Notes: generated by a model from the letters alone, not told the origin. Numbered from the stretch's first letter, positions 46,163-55,283 are shown. The stretch: 64,000 nt of DNA from Streptomyces sp. NBC_01244 (GCF_035987325.1 NZ_CP108488.1:3658001-3722000); one strand, 5' to 3'. Program-made: numbers and translations.

Positions 46163-47454
46163 ACCGTCGCCCCTTCACCGCCGTTCTGATCGCCAACACG
46201 ATCTCGATAGCCGGGAGTTCGCTGTCGCTCATCGGCGTGCCCCTGTTCGTGCTCCAGACCACGGACAGCGCCGGCCGGGCCGGGATCGTCGCCTTCTGCG
46301 CGACCCTGCCCGTCGCGGTGGCCGCCCTCGTCGGGGGCCCGGTCATCGACCGGATCGGCCGCCGCCGGGTCTCCGCCGTCTCCGACCTGATCTGCGGACT
46401 GGCCGTGGGCGCGATCCCGCTGCTGCACCACACCGGGCTGCTGGAGTTCTGGATGCTGTGCGCGCTGATGGCCGTCGGCGGCCTCGTCCACACCCCCGGA
46501 CTGACCGCGCGCTACGTCATGCTCCCCGATCTCGCCGAGCACGCCGGCACCACCGTCGCCCGCGCCGCCAGCCTCTACGACGCCGTCTCGCGCGGAGCCC
46601 GCATGATCGGGGCCGCGCTGGCCGGCGTACTGATCGCCACGGTCGGCGCCGAGTCGGTCCTGCTCCTCGACGCGGCCACCTTCGGTGCCTCCGCGCTGCT
46701 GGTCGCCGTGTTCCTGCGCGGGATACCGGCAGCCGAGCCGCAGCGCGCCGCCGGGAAGGTGTCGTTGGCCGGCTACCGGGCCGAACTCGCCGAGGGCTGG
46801 CGGTTCCTGACCCGGACCCGGCTGCTGCTGGGCGTCACCGTGATGGTGATGATGACCAACGGCCTCGACCAGGGCTGGTCCTCGGTCCTGCTGCCCGTGC
46901 ACGGCCGCGAGGCCCTGGGTGGAGCCGCCGCGCTCGGCCTGATGATCGCCCTCTTCGGCGGGTTCGCGCTGCTGGGGGCCCTGTTCTACGGAGCCTGGGG
47001 CGAGCGGTTCCCCCGTAGGGCCGTGTTCGCCGCGGCGTTCCTGCTGGCCGGGGCCCCGCGGTACGTGGTCGCCGCCTTCACCGACACCCCGCTGCCGCTC
47101 GCGGTCACGATGGCGCTGTCCGGGCTGGGTGCGGGCATGCTCAACCCGATCCTGACCACCGTGACGCTGGAGAAGGTGCCCGACGCCCTGCGCAGCCGGG
47201 TCGCGGGCGTGACCACGGCCGGCTGCGAGCTGACGATGCCGCTGGGCGGGCTGGCCGCGGGCCTGCTGGTCGACGGCTTCGGGGTGACGAAGGCCCTGCT
47301 GGTGTTCGGCGGGGCGTACTTCCTCGCCACGCTCTCGCCCCTGCTGTTCCCCTCCTGGCGGAGCATGGAGGCGACCCCCCGGCTCAGCAGGACGGAACCG
47401 ATTCGCCCTTCTGCAGAGCCCGCAGCGCGTTCACCGCATCCGTCAGCGAGGTGA
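46159..47454 (+). CDS. MFS transporter (MFS_3-like exporter)
   Basis: A 431-residue, twelve-segment exporter. VNRRPFTAVLIANTISIAGS begins helix 1, PVIDRIGRRRVSAVSDLICG is the loop 2-3 motif A variant, and RAASLYDAVSRGARMIGAAL is the MFS_3 pattern. GTG 46159 overlaps the previous stop. The C-terminal 35 residues after the last helix are Arg/Ser/Pro-rich. They run 71 bp into the convergent protease gene. With the ArsR-type regulator it looks like a drug or metabolite efflux unit. Confidence 0.9.
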   Translation: MNRRPFTAVLIANTISIAGSSLSLIGVPLFVLQTTDSAGRAGIVAFCATLPVAVAALVGGPVIDRIGRRRVSAVSDLICGLAVGAIPLLHHTGLLEFWMLCALMAVGGLVHTPGLTARYVMLPDLAEHAGTTVARAASLYDAVSRGARMIGAALAGVLIATVGAESVLLLDAATFGASALLVAVFLRGIPAAEPQRAAGKVSLAGYRAELAEGWRFLTRTRLLLGVTVMVMMTNGLDQGWSSVLLPVHGREALGGAAALGLMIALFGGFALLGALFYGAWGERFPRRAVFAAAFLLAGAPRYVVAAFTDTPLPLAVTMALSGLGAGMLNPILTTVTLEKVPDALRSRVAGVTTAGCELTMPLGGLAAGLLVDGFGVTKALLVFGGAYFLATLSPLLFPSWRSMEATPRLSRTEPIRPSAEPAARSPHPSAR

Positions 47455-48181
47455 CGGGGACCAGCCGGAGCCCCTCGGGGAGTTCGGACGTGGCGTCCGA
47501 GCACTCCGCCGCCGGTACGAGGAACACGCTCGCCCCGTCGCGCCGCGCGGCCTGAGTCTTCAGGGCCACCCCGCCGACCGCGCCGACCTCGCCGTCCGCG
47601 CTGATGGTGCCCGTACCGGCGATGGTGTTGCCGCCGGTGAGATCGCCGCCGCTGCCGTTCCCGTCGAGTTTGTCCACGATGCCGAGGGAGAAGAGCAGTC
47701 CGGCGCTCGGACCGCCGACGTCGGCGAGGTTCAGCTCGACCTTCACGTCCTTCGGGTCCTTGCGGAGGTAGCCGAGGGCGGCCTCGGAGGCCGTCGACTG
47801 CGACTTGGTCATCTCCTCCAGGTTGTGCTCCTGGATCTCCTTGTCGCTTCCGCCCGACGGGTACACCGACTCCCTGGGCATGACCGCCCGGGTGGTGTCG
47901 AACCAGTCGCCGACCAGCTCGGGGAGGGTGACGGAGGTGGAGGGGCCGGTGGCCTGGATGGTGGTCATCCGCAGCTGGCCGGTGGTCTCGCGGGTGGGGG
48001 CCCCGGTGATCGAGATGACCTGCTTGCCGTCACGGGAGCCGAGCACGTCGGCCGTGAGGCCCGGCTGCGCGATCACGAAGGGCAGCGGTGCGAAGGCCGC
48101 GACGCCGAACAGCGCGAGTACGGGCACGGCGCAGACGGCGAGGGCGGCGGGACGCGGCAGGCGTGTGAGGCGAGAGAGCAC
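47384..48181 (-). CDS. Lon-like S16 serine protease with N-terminal membrane anchor
   Basis: A 265-residue protein. One helix (LAVCAVPVLALFGVAAFAPL) anchors it, and the catalytic Ser-Lys dyad of family S16 is in LADVGGPSAGLLFSLGIVDK and VGGVALKTQAARRDGASVF. It is shorter than YlbL-type proteins and I do not see a full PDZ domain between anchor and protease. GTG 48181 start. A role in degrading membrane-proximal proteins is inferred. Its 3' end overlaps the MFS gene on the opposite strand. Confidence 0.85.
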   Translation of the reverse strand: MLSRLTRLPRPAALAVCAVPVLALFGVAAFAPLPFVIAQPGLTADVLGSRDGKQVISITGAPTRETTGQLRMTTIQATGPSTSVTLPELVGDWFDTTRAVMPRESVYPSGGSDKEIQEHNLEEMTKSQSTASEAALGYLRKDPKDVKVELNLADVGGPSAGLLFSLGIVDKLDGNGSGGDLTGGNTIAGTGTISADGEVGAVGGVALKTQAARRDGASVFLVPAAECSDATSELPEGLRLVPVTSLTDAVNALRALQKGESVPSC

Positions 48182-48276
48182 CGGGCCAATCTAGCGCGGG
48201 TGCCCCCGAACGGGTCGAGCCGCGCCCCCTGCGGTCGGGGACGCGGCTCGGTGTCCGGATGTGCTGAGCTTGCGGC

Positions 48277-48918
48277 TCAGCGCAGGGCGTCGGCCACCTC
48301 GCGGGCGGCGTCCACCACGCGCGGGCCGACCCGCTCGGGCACGGCGTCGGCCAGCATGACGACGCCCACGCTGCCCTCCAGCCCGGTGATGCCCACGAGG
48401 GGCGCCGCGGCACCGCTGGCGCCCGCTTCGAGCTCACCGTGGGTCAGCGTGTACCCGGGCTCGATCAGCGTGCCCTGACGGGCGGCCAGGATGGCCCGGC
48501 CGGCTGCCCCGCGGTCCAGCGGATGCCGGAAGCCGGGCCGGTAGGCCACGTGGTAGTCGGTCCAGGTCGGCTCGACGACCGCCACGGCGAGCGCTTCGGT
48601 TCCGTCCACGAGGGTCAGGTGCGCGGTGGCGCCTATGTCCTCGGCGAGGGAGCGCAGCGCGGGCAGCGCCGCCTCGCGCACGAGCGGGTGCACCTGGCGG
48701 CCCAGGCGCAGCACTCCGAGCCCGACGCGGGCGCGGCCACCGAGGTCGCGGCGGACCAGGGCGTGCTGTTCGAGGGTGGCCAGGAGGCGGTAGACGACGG
48801 TGCGGTTCACACCGAGGCGGTTGGAGAGCTCGGTGACGGTCAGACCGTGGTCGGTGTCGGCGAGCAGTTTGAGAACTCGGAGTCCTCGGTCGAGAGTCTG
48901 GGAGGTTTCCGCGGTCAC
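48277..48918 (-). CDS. IclR family transcriptional regulator
   Basis: A 213-residue regulator. The N-terminal HTH reads LTVTELSNRLGVNRTVVYRL followed by LATLEQHALVRRD, and the effector domain has LRSLAEDIGATAHLTLVDGT, then GTLIEPGYTLTHGELEAGAS, somewhat shorter than typical IclR (about 250). GTG 48918 has GGGAGAGG. No dedicated target gene is obvious in the vicinity. It may act on itself or elsewhere. Confidence 0.9.
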   Translation of the reverse strand: MTAETSQTLDRGLRVLKLLADTDHGLTVTELSNRLGVNRTVVYRLLATLEQHALVRRDLGGRARVGLGVLRLGRQVHPLVREAALPALRSLAEDIGATAHLTLVDGTEALAVAVVEPTWTDYHVAYRPGFRHPLDRGAAGRAILAARQGTLIEPGYTLTHGELEAGASGAAAPLVGITGLEGSVGVVMLADAVPERVGPRVVDAAREVADALR

Positions 48919-49322
48919 GACGCCTCTCCCTCTTTCGGTGGGCGGCGGTGACTCTCTGGGGATAGCGCCGCCGGTCCCTCGGCGACGCACGGAGAGGCCG
49001 CCGGTAGCGGCCATGGCACCGGCTGCGCTCCCGCGGCGGCGCTGCCACGGGGCGTTCGATGCGGGGACAGTAGCGAGCAGGTTCGCTCAGCGGAAGGGCT
49101 CGTCCAGAATCCGGGCGCCTACTGCCGTTTTATGCCGGTTGAAAACGCGCATCGCTGTCAATTCGTGACCTTCGGCCCCTGGCGTCGGCTCACGTCTACG
49201 CGGGGTCCCACACGGCCGCGCAGGGCCTCCCACCACGGGTGCGGCGAGACCGCCACGACGGCCCGGGCGAGCGGGAACCGTACAAATCTCCCCCCGCCCC
49301 CCGCGCCGCATTCCGTAGGAAA
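48919..49322. other. 404-bp intergenic region between the helicase 3' end and the IclR gene
   Basis: Both flanking genes run on the minus strand. A 21-codon frame on the minus strand near 49087-49152 (MRVFNRHKTAVGAR...) is too short to support. The region is AT-richer near 49130-49165 (TTTTATGCCGGTTGAAAACG), which could be the IclR promoter. I see nothing else. Confidence 0.5.
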
Positions 49323-51107
49323 TCACCGCATCCGGGTGGCCCACTCCTGGACCTTCTTGATGCGCTCGCGCAGCTGTCCCGCCGTGGCTTCCGCGCTCGG
49401 CGGTCCGCCGCACACGCGGCGCAGTTCGGTGTGGAGCACGCCGTGCGGTTTGCCGCTCTGGTGGACGTACGCGCCCACCATCGTGTTCAGCGACTTCCTC
49501 AGCTCCAGCAGTTCCTTGTGGGAGACCACCGGCCGCCGGTCGGCGGGCAGCTCCAGCAGGTCCGCCTCCGAGTCCGGCTTGCGCTTGCTGTGCGCGATCT
49601 GCCGCGACTGCCGCTTCTGGAGCAGCATCTGCACCTGGTCGGGTTCGAGCAGCCCGGGGATGCCGAGGTAGTCCTGCTCCTCTTCGCTTCCCGGGTGGGC
49701 CTGCATGCCGAACTCGGCGCCGTCGTAGAGGACCCGGTCGAAGACGGCGTCGGACTCCAGCGCCTCGAAGGACATCTGCTCCTCGTCGCCGGTGTCCTCG
49801 TCCTCCTGCTTGTTCGCCTCCTCCATCTCCTTCTCGGAGTCGGCGTACGGGTCTTCCTCGCCCTGCTTCTTCGGCTTGTCGAGGACGTGGTCGCGCTCGA
49901 CTTCCATCTCGTTGGCGAAGCCCAGCAGGTAGGGAATGGTCGGCAGGAACACCGAGGCCGTCTCGCCGCGCCGGCGCGAGCGCACGAAGCGGCCGACGGC
50001 CTGTGCGAAGAACAGCGGGGTCGAGATGGTGGTGGCGTACACGCCGACCGCGAGCCGCGGTACGTCGACGCCCTCGGACACCATGCGGACCGCGACCATC
50101 CACCGGTCGTTGCTCGCGGCGAACTCGTCGATCCGCTTCGAGGCGCCCGTGTCGTCGGACAGGACGACGGTGGCCTTGCTCCCCGTGATCTCCTTGATCA
50201 GCTTGGCGTACGCCCGCGCGGAGTCCTGGTCGGCGGCGATGACCAGCCCGCCCGCGTCCGGGATGCCCTTTCTGACCTCGGTCAGCCGCTGGTCGGCGGC
50301 GCGCAGCACGTTCGGCATCCAGTCGCCGCGCGCGTCGAGCGCCGTGCGCCAGGCCTGCGAGATGGCGTCCTTGGTCATCGGCTCGCCGAGGCGCGCGGCG
50401 ATCTCGTCGCCCGCCTTGGTGCGCCAGCGCATGTTGCCGCTGTAGGAAAGGAAAATGACGGGCCGCACGACCCCGTCGCCCAAGGCGTTCCCGTAGCCGT
50501 ACGTGTAATCGGCGGAGGAACGCCGAATTCCGTCGTTCCCTTCCTCATAGGCGACGAAAGGAATGGGATTCGTATCGGACCGGAAAGGCGTGCCGGTGAG
50601 GGCGAGCCGCCGGGTCGCCGGGTCGAACGCCTCCAGGCAGGCCTCGCCCCAGGACTTCGAGTCACCGGCGTGGTGGATCTCGTCCAGGATCACCAGGGTC
50701 TTGCGCTGCTCGCACCGGTTGCGGTGCAGCATCGGGCGCACGCCCACACCCGCGTACGTGACGGCGACCCCGTGGTAGTCCTTGCTGAGCGGGCCGGCGG
50801 AGTAGTCCGGGTCCAGCCGGATCCCTATCCGGGCGGCCGCTTCCGCCCACTGCTTCTTCAGGTGCTCGGTCGGCGCGACGACGGTCACCTGCTGCACCAC
50901 GTGGTGGTGCAGCAGCCAGGACGCGAGCGTCAGGGCGAAGGTGGTCTTTCCGGCGCCGGGGGTCGCGACGGCGAGGAAGTCGCGCGGCTGGGTCTCCAGG
51001 TACCGGTCCAGCGCACCCTGCTGCCAAGCTCGCAGGGCGCTGGCGGTACCCCACGGCGCGCGACCGGGGAAGGCGGGTGAGAGGTGGTGGGAGGCGGTAG
51101 TAGTCAC
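49323..51107 (-). CDS. SF2 DEAD/DEAH-box helicase (XPB-like)
   Basis: A 594-residue helicase. Motif I is LAVATPGAGKTTFALTLA, motif II VILDEIHHAGDSKSWGE (DEIH), motif III RRLALTGTPFRSD, and motif VI AVGRFVRSRRRGETAS. An acidic insert at residues about 400-460 (KEMEEANKQEDEDTGDEEQM) and a C-terminal helical region follow. It has no nuclease domain. Start GTG 51107. Proteins like this are common in streptomycetes; DNA repair or transcription-linked translocation is inferred from XPB resemblance. It stands alone on the minus strand, 172 bp from doc. Confidence 0.92.
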   Translation of the reverse strand: MTTTASHHLSPAFPGRAPWGTASALRAWQQGALDRYLETQPRDFLAVATPGAGKTTFALTLASWLLHHHVVQQVTVVAPTEHLKKQWAEAAARIGIRLDPDYSAGPLSKDYHGVAVTYAGVGVRPMLHRNRCEQRKTLVILDEIHHAGDSKSWGEACLEAFDPATRRLALTGTPFRSDTNPIPFVAYEEGNDGIRRSSADYTYGYGNALGDGVVRPVIFLSYSGNMRWRTKAGDEIAARLGEPMTKDAISQAWRTALDARGDWMPNVLRAADQRLTEVRKGIPDAGGLVIAADQDSARAYAKLIKEITGSKATVVLSDDTGASKRIDEFAASNDRWMVAVRMVSEGVDVPRLAVGVYATTISTPLFFAQAVGRFVRSRRRGETASVFLPTIPYLLGFANEMEVERDHVLDKPKKQGEEDPYADSEKEMEEANKQEDEDTGDEEQMSFEALESDAVFDRVLYDGAEFGMQAHPGSEEEQDYLGIPGLLEPDQVQMLLQKRQSRQIAHSKRKPDSEADLLELPADRRPVVSHKELLELRKSLNTMVGAYVHQSGKPHGVLHTELRRVCGGPPSAEATAGQLRERIKKVQEWATRMR

Positions 51108-51279
51108 GGTCTCCGGTTCGGGCTCTCGGCGGCGTATCCGTTCCGGGCGGCGTGCATTCCGGGCATCGGTACGGCCAGCGGTACGGGCAGTCGTACGTAG
51201 GACAACCGGGCCACCTTACCGGCCCCGGCCCGCCCCCCGCGGAGGGACAGGCCCGTGACCTCGGCGCGTGCGGCGAGCG

Positions 51280-51687
51280 TCACATTCGCCGGGCGAGGGT
51301 GCGCAGCCGCTCCGCGATCCGTCCGGTGTGCTCCTCGTTGCCCGCCGCCACGTCGATGACCAGGTCGTACGCCGCGTCCTGATCGGCATCACCGAGATCG
51401 ACGCCGTCGAGGGCGAGGAAGGTGGCGGCGGCGAGCCAGGCGGTGCGCTTGTTCCCGTCGACGAGGGGGTGGTTCGTCGCGATCCCGTGCAGCAGGGCGG
51501 CCGCCTGCTCGTAGGTGTCCTCGTACGCCGACGTCCCGAACATCCTGGCCCGCGGCCGGTGCACAGCGGACTCGAGCAGCCCGGGGGCGCGCAGCTCCAC
51601 GGGCTGGTCCTGGGCGAGGCAGGCGTACCGCGCGAGGTCGAGCACCTCTCCGAGGGTCAGGTGCCGGGTGAGGTGTCCGGTGCTCAT
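51280..51687 (-). CDS. doc: Fic/Doc-family toxin (death on curing)
   Basis: A 135-residue Doc protein. The Fic-type active motif is ATNHPLVDGNKRTAWLAAAT (HPxxDGNKR). Doc proteins phosphorylate EF-Tu and arrest translation. ATG 51687 overlaps the stop of the antitoxin gene (ATGA), the usual antitoxin-first order. The N-terminal GEVLDLARYACLAQDQPVEL is typical. All catalytic residues are present, so an active toxin is likely. Confidence 0.9.
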   Translation of the reverse strand: MSTGHLTRHLTLGEVLDLARYACLAQDQPVELRAPGLLESAVHRPRARMFGTSAYEDTYEQAAALLHGIATNHPLVDGNKRTAWLAAATFLALDGVDLGDADQDAAYDLVIDVAAGNEEHTGRIAERLRTLARRM

Positions 51688-51884
51688 TCCCCGAGCCTCC
51701 TCAACAGCCCGGCATGCCGCCCGGCCAACCGCGCGGCCTCGCTCCCGGCCCGCTCCCGCTCCCCCCGCACCCAGGCCCGTACGGCCGCCAGCACGGCGTC
51801 CTCGGCGCTCTGCCCGGTGGCATCGGCCAGATCGTCCAGCTCCACCCGCTCGGCGTCGGGCATGACGATGGTCAGCTCTTTCAT
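51684..51884 (-). CDS. antitoxin of the Doc module (ribbon-helix-helix-like)
   Basis: A 66-residue protein with MKELTIVMPDAERVELDDLA then DATGQSAEDAVLAAVRAWVR. It has one beta strand and two helices of ribbon-helix-helix type, with a C-terminal Arg/Glu tail that likely covers the toxin. It is not the classic Phd fold. Position and overlap with doc support the assignment. It probably autoregulates the pair. Confidence 0.82.
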   Translation of the reverse strand: MKELTIVMPDAERVELDDLADATGQSAEDAVLAAVRAWVRGERERAGSEAARLAGRHAGLLRRLGE

Positions 51885-51968
51885 CCCCGGATGCCAGCCA
51901 GATCCACCCCGGCCCGCGCCCGCGTTTCCGTTGGTAGGGCCCACCCGGGCAGTGCCGACGCCGGCGAC

Positions 51969-52020
51969 CATCCAGCCCCTCCGGCGTTTGAGGAGCAGGG
52001 GCCCGGGGGCCGGCCCCCGG
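51969..52020. repeat. dispersed repeat, partial copy 3
   Basis: CATCCAGCCCCTCCGGCGTT, followed by TGAGGAGCAGG, corresponds to the right half of the repeat core at 22101-22148. The left half is missing here. GC-rich dyads (GGGGGCCGGCCCCCGG) follow. Confidence 0.7.
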
Positions 52021-52047
52021 CAACGGCGCCGCACCCTGCAACGGACC

Positions 52048-53508
52048 TCAGCCCCGCCCGGGCTCCACGTCCAGCCGGGTGGCCACCCACGCCCCCACCA
52101 GCGCCACGCAGGCCATCGGCAGGAACACCACCACGAACGCACCGGGGTGCGAAGCCCCGCCCCCCTCCGCCACGGAGTGCGCCGCACCCACCGCTCCCCC
52201 ACCCAGCGCGGCGAACGCCGCGCCCCCGGCAGCAAGCAGCACCACGTTCGCCAGCGCATCGGAAATCTGCAGCGAGGCGGAGTTCGCCCCCGCCTCCTCC
52301 GGCGCCGAAAGCTTCAGCAGCAGCACGCTCGTGGAGCCGATGACGAGCCCCATCCCCAGGCACCCCAGCGCCCACACCAGTGCCAGGGTCCACACCGGCA
52401 CCCATTCCAAGAGCACCGCCGGCGCCCCGGCGATCGACGCGGCGACCATGATCATGCCCAGCACCATCAGCCGTTCCCGGTACGGCGCCACCCGCCCCTG
52501 CGACTGCACCCACGAACCGGCCGCCCACGTCACTCCGCCCAGCGCGAGCGAGAACCCTGCCATCGTCGGGCTCAGCCCCCGCTGGGTGACCAGCATCAGC
52601 GGTACGAAGCTCTCCGCCGCGATGAACGATCCCGCCGCCACGCCCCGCAGCAGCACCACCGACGGCAGCCCGCGCCGCGCCCGGTAGGTCCCGCGCGGCA
52701 GCAGCCCCAGCACGGCGGGCACCAGCAGCGCGGCCCCGGCCAGCCCCGGCACCAGCGACAGCCACCTCAAATCCTGGGCGGCGTACTGCAGCAGCCCCGC
52801 ACCGGCCGAGATCCCGAGGGCGAGCCGGATCCGCCGCCGGTCGAACGCCACGGGCGGAGCCTCGGGGTCCACGGGCCCGGACGCGTTCCGCCGTATCGCG
52901 GGCAGCGCCACGGCCAGCGGTACGAAGACCAGCGCGGGGATCCCGAGGAAGACCCAGCGCCACCCGAGGTGCTCGGTCACCGTCCCCGCCGCCAACGGCC
53001 CGACGATCGACGGCACGACCCAGCTCGCCGCGAAGGCCGCCATGATCGCGGGCCGCAGCCGCTCCTCGTAGGCCCGGCTCACGACCACGTAGAGCGCGAC
53101 GATGACCAGCCCGCCCCCGAACCCCTGCACGGCCCGCCCGAGCACGAACATCCACATCGCCCCGGCGGTCCCCGAACACACCAGCCCGGCGGCGAAGGAC
53201 CCGATCCCCACGGTCAGCGGCCGCAGCGGCCCCTGCCGGTCGGCCCACTGCCCGGAGAGCACCATCCCGAAGAGGCTGGTCGTGAAGTAGGCGGAGAAGG
53301 CGAAGGCGTAGAGCCCGATCCCGTTCAGCTCGCGGGCGGCCACGGGCATGGCGGTCCCGACGGCGGTCGCCTCGAAGGCGATGAGAAAAATGACGGAGAT
53401 GATCCCGATGCTGAGCGTCCGGTACGCGGGCCCGAGGATCCCGCCCTTCGGGTGGCCGGGCATCGCTTCGGCGGGTGTGGCAGCAGCTCGCTGGGGGAGG
53501 ACGCTCAT
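52048..53508 (-). CDS. MFS transporter (DHA2-like, about 14 segments)
   Basis: A 486-residue major facilitator. VIFLIAFEATAVGTAMPVAA starts helix 1; GQWADRQGPLRPLTVGIGSF is the motif A loop, and FVLGRAVQGFGGGLVIVALY the motif C-like region with GxxxGGG. The size and first-helix pattern fit drug:proton antiporters of the DHA2 type, though a sugar or metabolite efflux role is not excluded. ATG 53508. A Gly/Ala-rich loop lies near the C-terminus. No local regulator is adjacent; the nearest is the Doc module. Confidence 0.88.
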   Translation of the reverse strand: MSVLPQRAAATPAEAMPGHPKGGILGPAYRTLSIGIISVIFLIAFEATAVGTAMPVAARELNGIGLYAFAFSAYFTTSLFGMVLSGQWADRQGPLRPLTVGIGSFAAGLVCSGTAGAMWMFVLGRAVQGFGGGLVIVALYVVVSRAYEERLRPAIMAAFAASWVVPSIVGPLAAGTVTEHLGWRWVFLGIPALVFVPLAVALPAIRRNASGPVDPEAPPVAFDRRRIRLALGISAGAGLLQYAAQDLRWLSLVPGLAGAALLVPAVLGLLPRGTYRARRGLPSVVLLRGVAAGSFIAAESFVPLMLVTQRGLSPTMAGFSLALGGVTWAAGSWVQSQGRVAPYRERLMVLGMIMVAASIAGAPAVLLEWVPVWTLALVWALGCLGMGLVIGSTSVLLLKLSAPEEAGANSASLQISDALANVVLLAAGGAAFAALGGGAVGAAHSVAEGGGASHPGAFVVVFLPMACVALVGAWVATRLDVEPGRG

Positions 53509-53701
53509 CGCCCCAGAGTAAGGCCCGTACCTAGATTTCAACCCTGTCATTCCGACCGATCCCACCCCCTCCTCCAGCCCTAGGCCGAAGGTCCCACCCG
53601 CCCCCTCTGTGAACGCGGCATGGCAGTCGCATTGCACCGCCCCCGCACCCCTTCCCGCGCCCTCCCCACCCCCCATACGGTCATACACATCACCACCACC
53701 C

Positions 53702-53776
53702 AGCCGTGTGCCCGAGTGGTTGAGGGACTCGCCTGCAAAGCGAGTTACGCCGGTTCGATTCCGGTCACGGCTTCCA
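53702..53776 (+). tRNA. tRNA-Cys (GCA)
   Basis: Acceptor AGCCGTG/CACGGCT pairs perfectly. The anticodon stem CTCGC/GCGAG encloses CTGCAAA, with anticodon GCA at 53735-53737. The T arm is GCCGG TTCGATT CCGGT (terminal G-T pair). Discriminator T73 is the known Cys identity base, and CCA is encoded. A terminator follows at 53797. The gene could serve as an integration site; I did not see a duplicated 3' end. Confidence 0.92.
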
Positions 53777-53796
53777 ATGGCCCGACCAGCCATAAC

Positions 53797-53832
53797 GAAT
53801 GGGCGACACCCCACCCGGGGTGCCGCCCATTC
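53797..53832 (+). terminator. hairpin terminator after tRNA-Cys
   Basis: GAATGGGCGACACCCC pairs with GGGGTGCCGCCCATTC around ACCC, with one mismatch. It ends the tRNA transcript. Confidence 0.75.
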
Positions 53833-53978
53833 ACGCGTTCGTCTCGATTCCTGTCCTACTTGCCCGGTACGAGCACGCCGGCCGAGGCCTCCCATCCAAG
53901 CGTGTGGGTGCCGATGCGCCTCGCTCGGAGCGGTACCCGCAGGACGCGTGCTCTCCGTGGCACTGTGAGCGGGTGCGG

Positions 53979-55283
53979 ATGTCGAGCGTGAAGAGCCTCG
54001 CCTGCAGAGCGGCCCTGTTGGCGGGTCTGTTCGTGACGGCGGTCGAGCTGATGCTCTTCGGAGCCGAGGACGTAGGCAGCGCCTTGACCTTCGCCGGCCG
54101 GATGACCGGGGTCGTGTTCCTGGCAGCGATGCTGTTGGAGTCGGCGGCGTTCTTCGCTGGGGTCGCTGTCTTTGAGGGCGGCGCGTCGAGGCGTACCGCT
54201 GCGCTGCTGGGTATCGGCATCCTGGTGTCGCTGGTGCTGAATCTTGCGCTGCTCACTGTCCAACTGGCCGACGGCGGCTACACCCACTACCTCTGGGTCT
54301 GGGGACTCCTGGTGCTGTGGGCCTTCTGGGCTCTTTGGTGGGAATGGGACCTGTGGAGAGGGGTATCGCGGCCCCGCGGCTTTGCTGCCGGAGTGGTGGT
54401 CACCGCCATGGTGGCGATCGGCAACTTTGGTTACACCCAGGTCTACCAGCCCTACGTATCGACCGCGCTGCTCTCCACCTCTGTGGAATTCCTCAGCGCC
54501 ACGCACGAGCGTGAAGACGACAAGGTCGTCGTCACGGTGCGCCTACGCACCAAGAACATCGGGAAGGTGGGCGTCTACGTCCTCGGCTCCCTCTATCAGG
54601 TCAGCGGAAGAAAGCCCCAGTTCGTCGCGACTGCCCGAACTGAACGCGAACTGTTCCAGGACTGGGGTGAGCGGCAGCGCGATCTACTGCGCCATACCGA
54701 TGTGCCGAAGAAGGGATATCAGCTCCTGGCCCAGGGCCAGTTCACGGGAAGGTCCGGTTTGGTGGTCGTTCTCGAGCCAGGTAGCGAGGTTGTCGCAGAG
54801 CGCGTTCTCGAGTTTCCGTACGGCGCGAAGTACGATCTGCTGGGAATCACCGCGAACATCGTCTATCTGCGGAAAGACCGAGCGAAACTGACCGATAACT
54901 TCGGGACCTCAGGACGCAGGCTGTGGGTCTCGAACGACACCTATCATCACTATGGCGCTCCAGCACCACCCTCCTGGATTGCGCAACCCGGCGAAATCAC
55001 CTACCGATTCAGGTCCCGCATCAAGCAGAGCAACTCGCTGCTCGAACACACCCGCCCTCCACATTACGTAACCCTCTGGTGGGTCGGGAGAGAGCCACCA
55101 TCGGAGTCCCCCTTCGGTCCTGAACTGACGGCAATCGTGGGACCGGAAGGTATGGAGCGGCCGGAGCCGACCGCCTCGGAGCGCCGACAGATGGCGGACA
55201 CCTACGGGCTGTCCAACGGCCCGAGCGGTTACATGCAGAAGTCGCTTGCAGAACTGCTGCGATCAGCCTCCAAGAAGGACTGA
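53979..55283 (+). CDS. hypothetical membrane protein with large C-terminal domain
   Basis: A 434-residue protein. Four N-terminal membrane helices (for example LLAGLFVTAVELMLFGAE, LLGIGILVSLVLNLALLTVQ and GFAAGVVVTAMVAIGNFGYT) precede a beta-rich outside or cytoplasmic domain of about 260 residues (KVVVTVRLRTKNIGKVGVYV). The codon usage and GC are more relaxed than those of neighbours, suggesting horizontal acquisition. ATG 53979 or GTG 53973 are possible starts; neither has a strong ribosome site. No family recognised. It converges with the mycosin gene. Confidence 0.75.
   Translation: MSSVKSLACRAALLAGLFVTAVELMLFGAEDVGSALTFAGRMTGVVFLAAMLLESAAFFAGVAVFEGGASRRTAALLGIGILVSLVLNLALLTVQLADGGYTHYLWVWGLLVLWAFWALWWEWDLWRGVSRPRGFAAGVVVTAMVAIGNFGYTQVYQPYVSTALLSTSVEFLSATHEREDDKVVVTVRLRTKNIGKVGVYVLGSLYQVSGRKPQFVATARTERELFQDWGERQRDLLRHTDVPKKGYQLLAQGQFTGRSGLVVVLEPGSEVVAERVLEFPYGAKYDLLGITANIVYLRKDRAKLTDNFGTSGRRLWVSNDTYHHYGAPAPPSWIAQPGEITYRFRSRIKQSNSLLEHTRPPHYVTLWWVGREPPSESPFGPELTAIVGPEGMERPEPTASERRQMADTYGLSNGPSGYMQKSLAELLRSASKKD

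Noticed and set aside
49087..49152. 21-codon minus-strand frame in the IclR upstream gap as a leader peptide
   Set aside because: It does not lie upstream of a biosynthetic gene, lacks a run of regulatory codons and has no visible attenuator.
53702..53776. tRNA-Cys considered as an occupied attachment site
   Set aside because: I looked for a repeat of the tRNA 3' end (GGTTCGATTCCGGTCACGG) downstream in the window and saw none, and there is no integrase.
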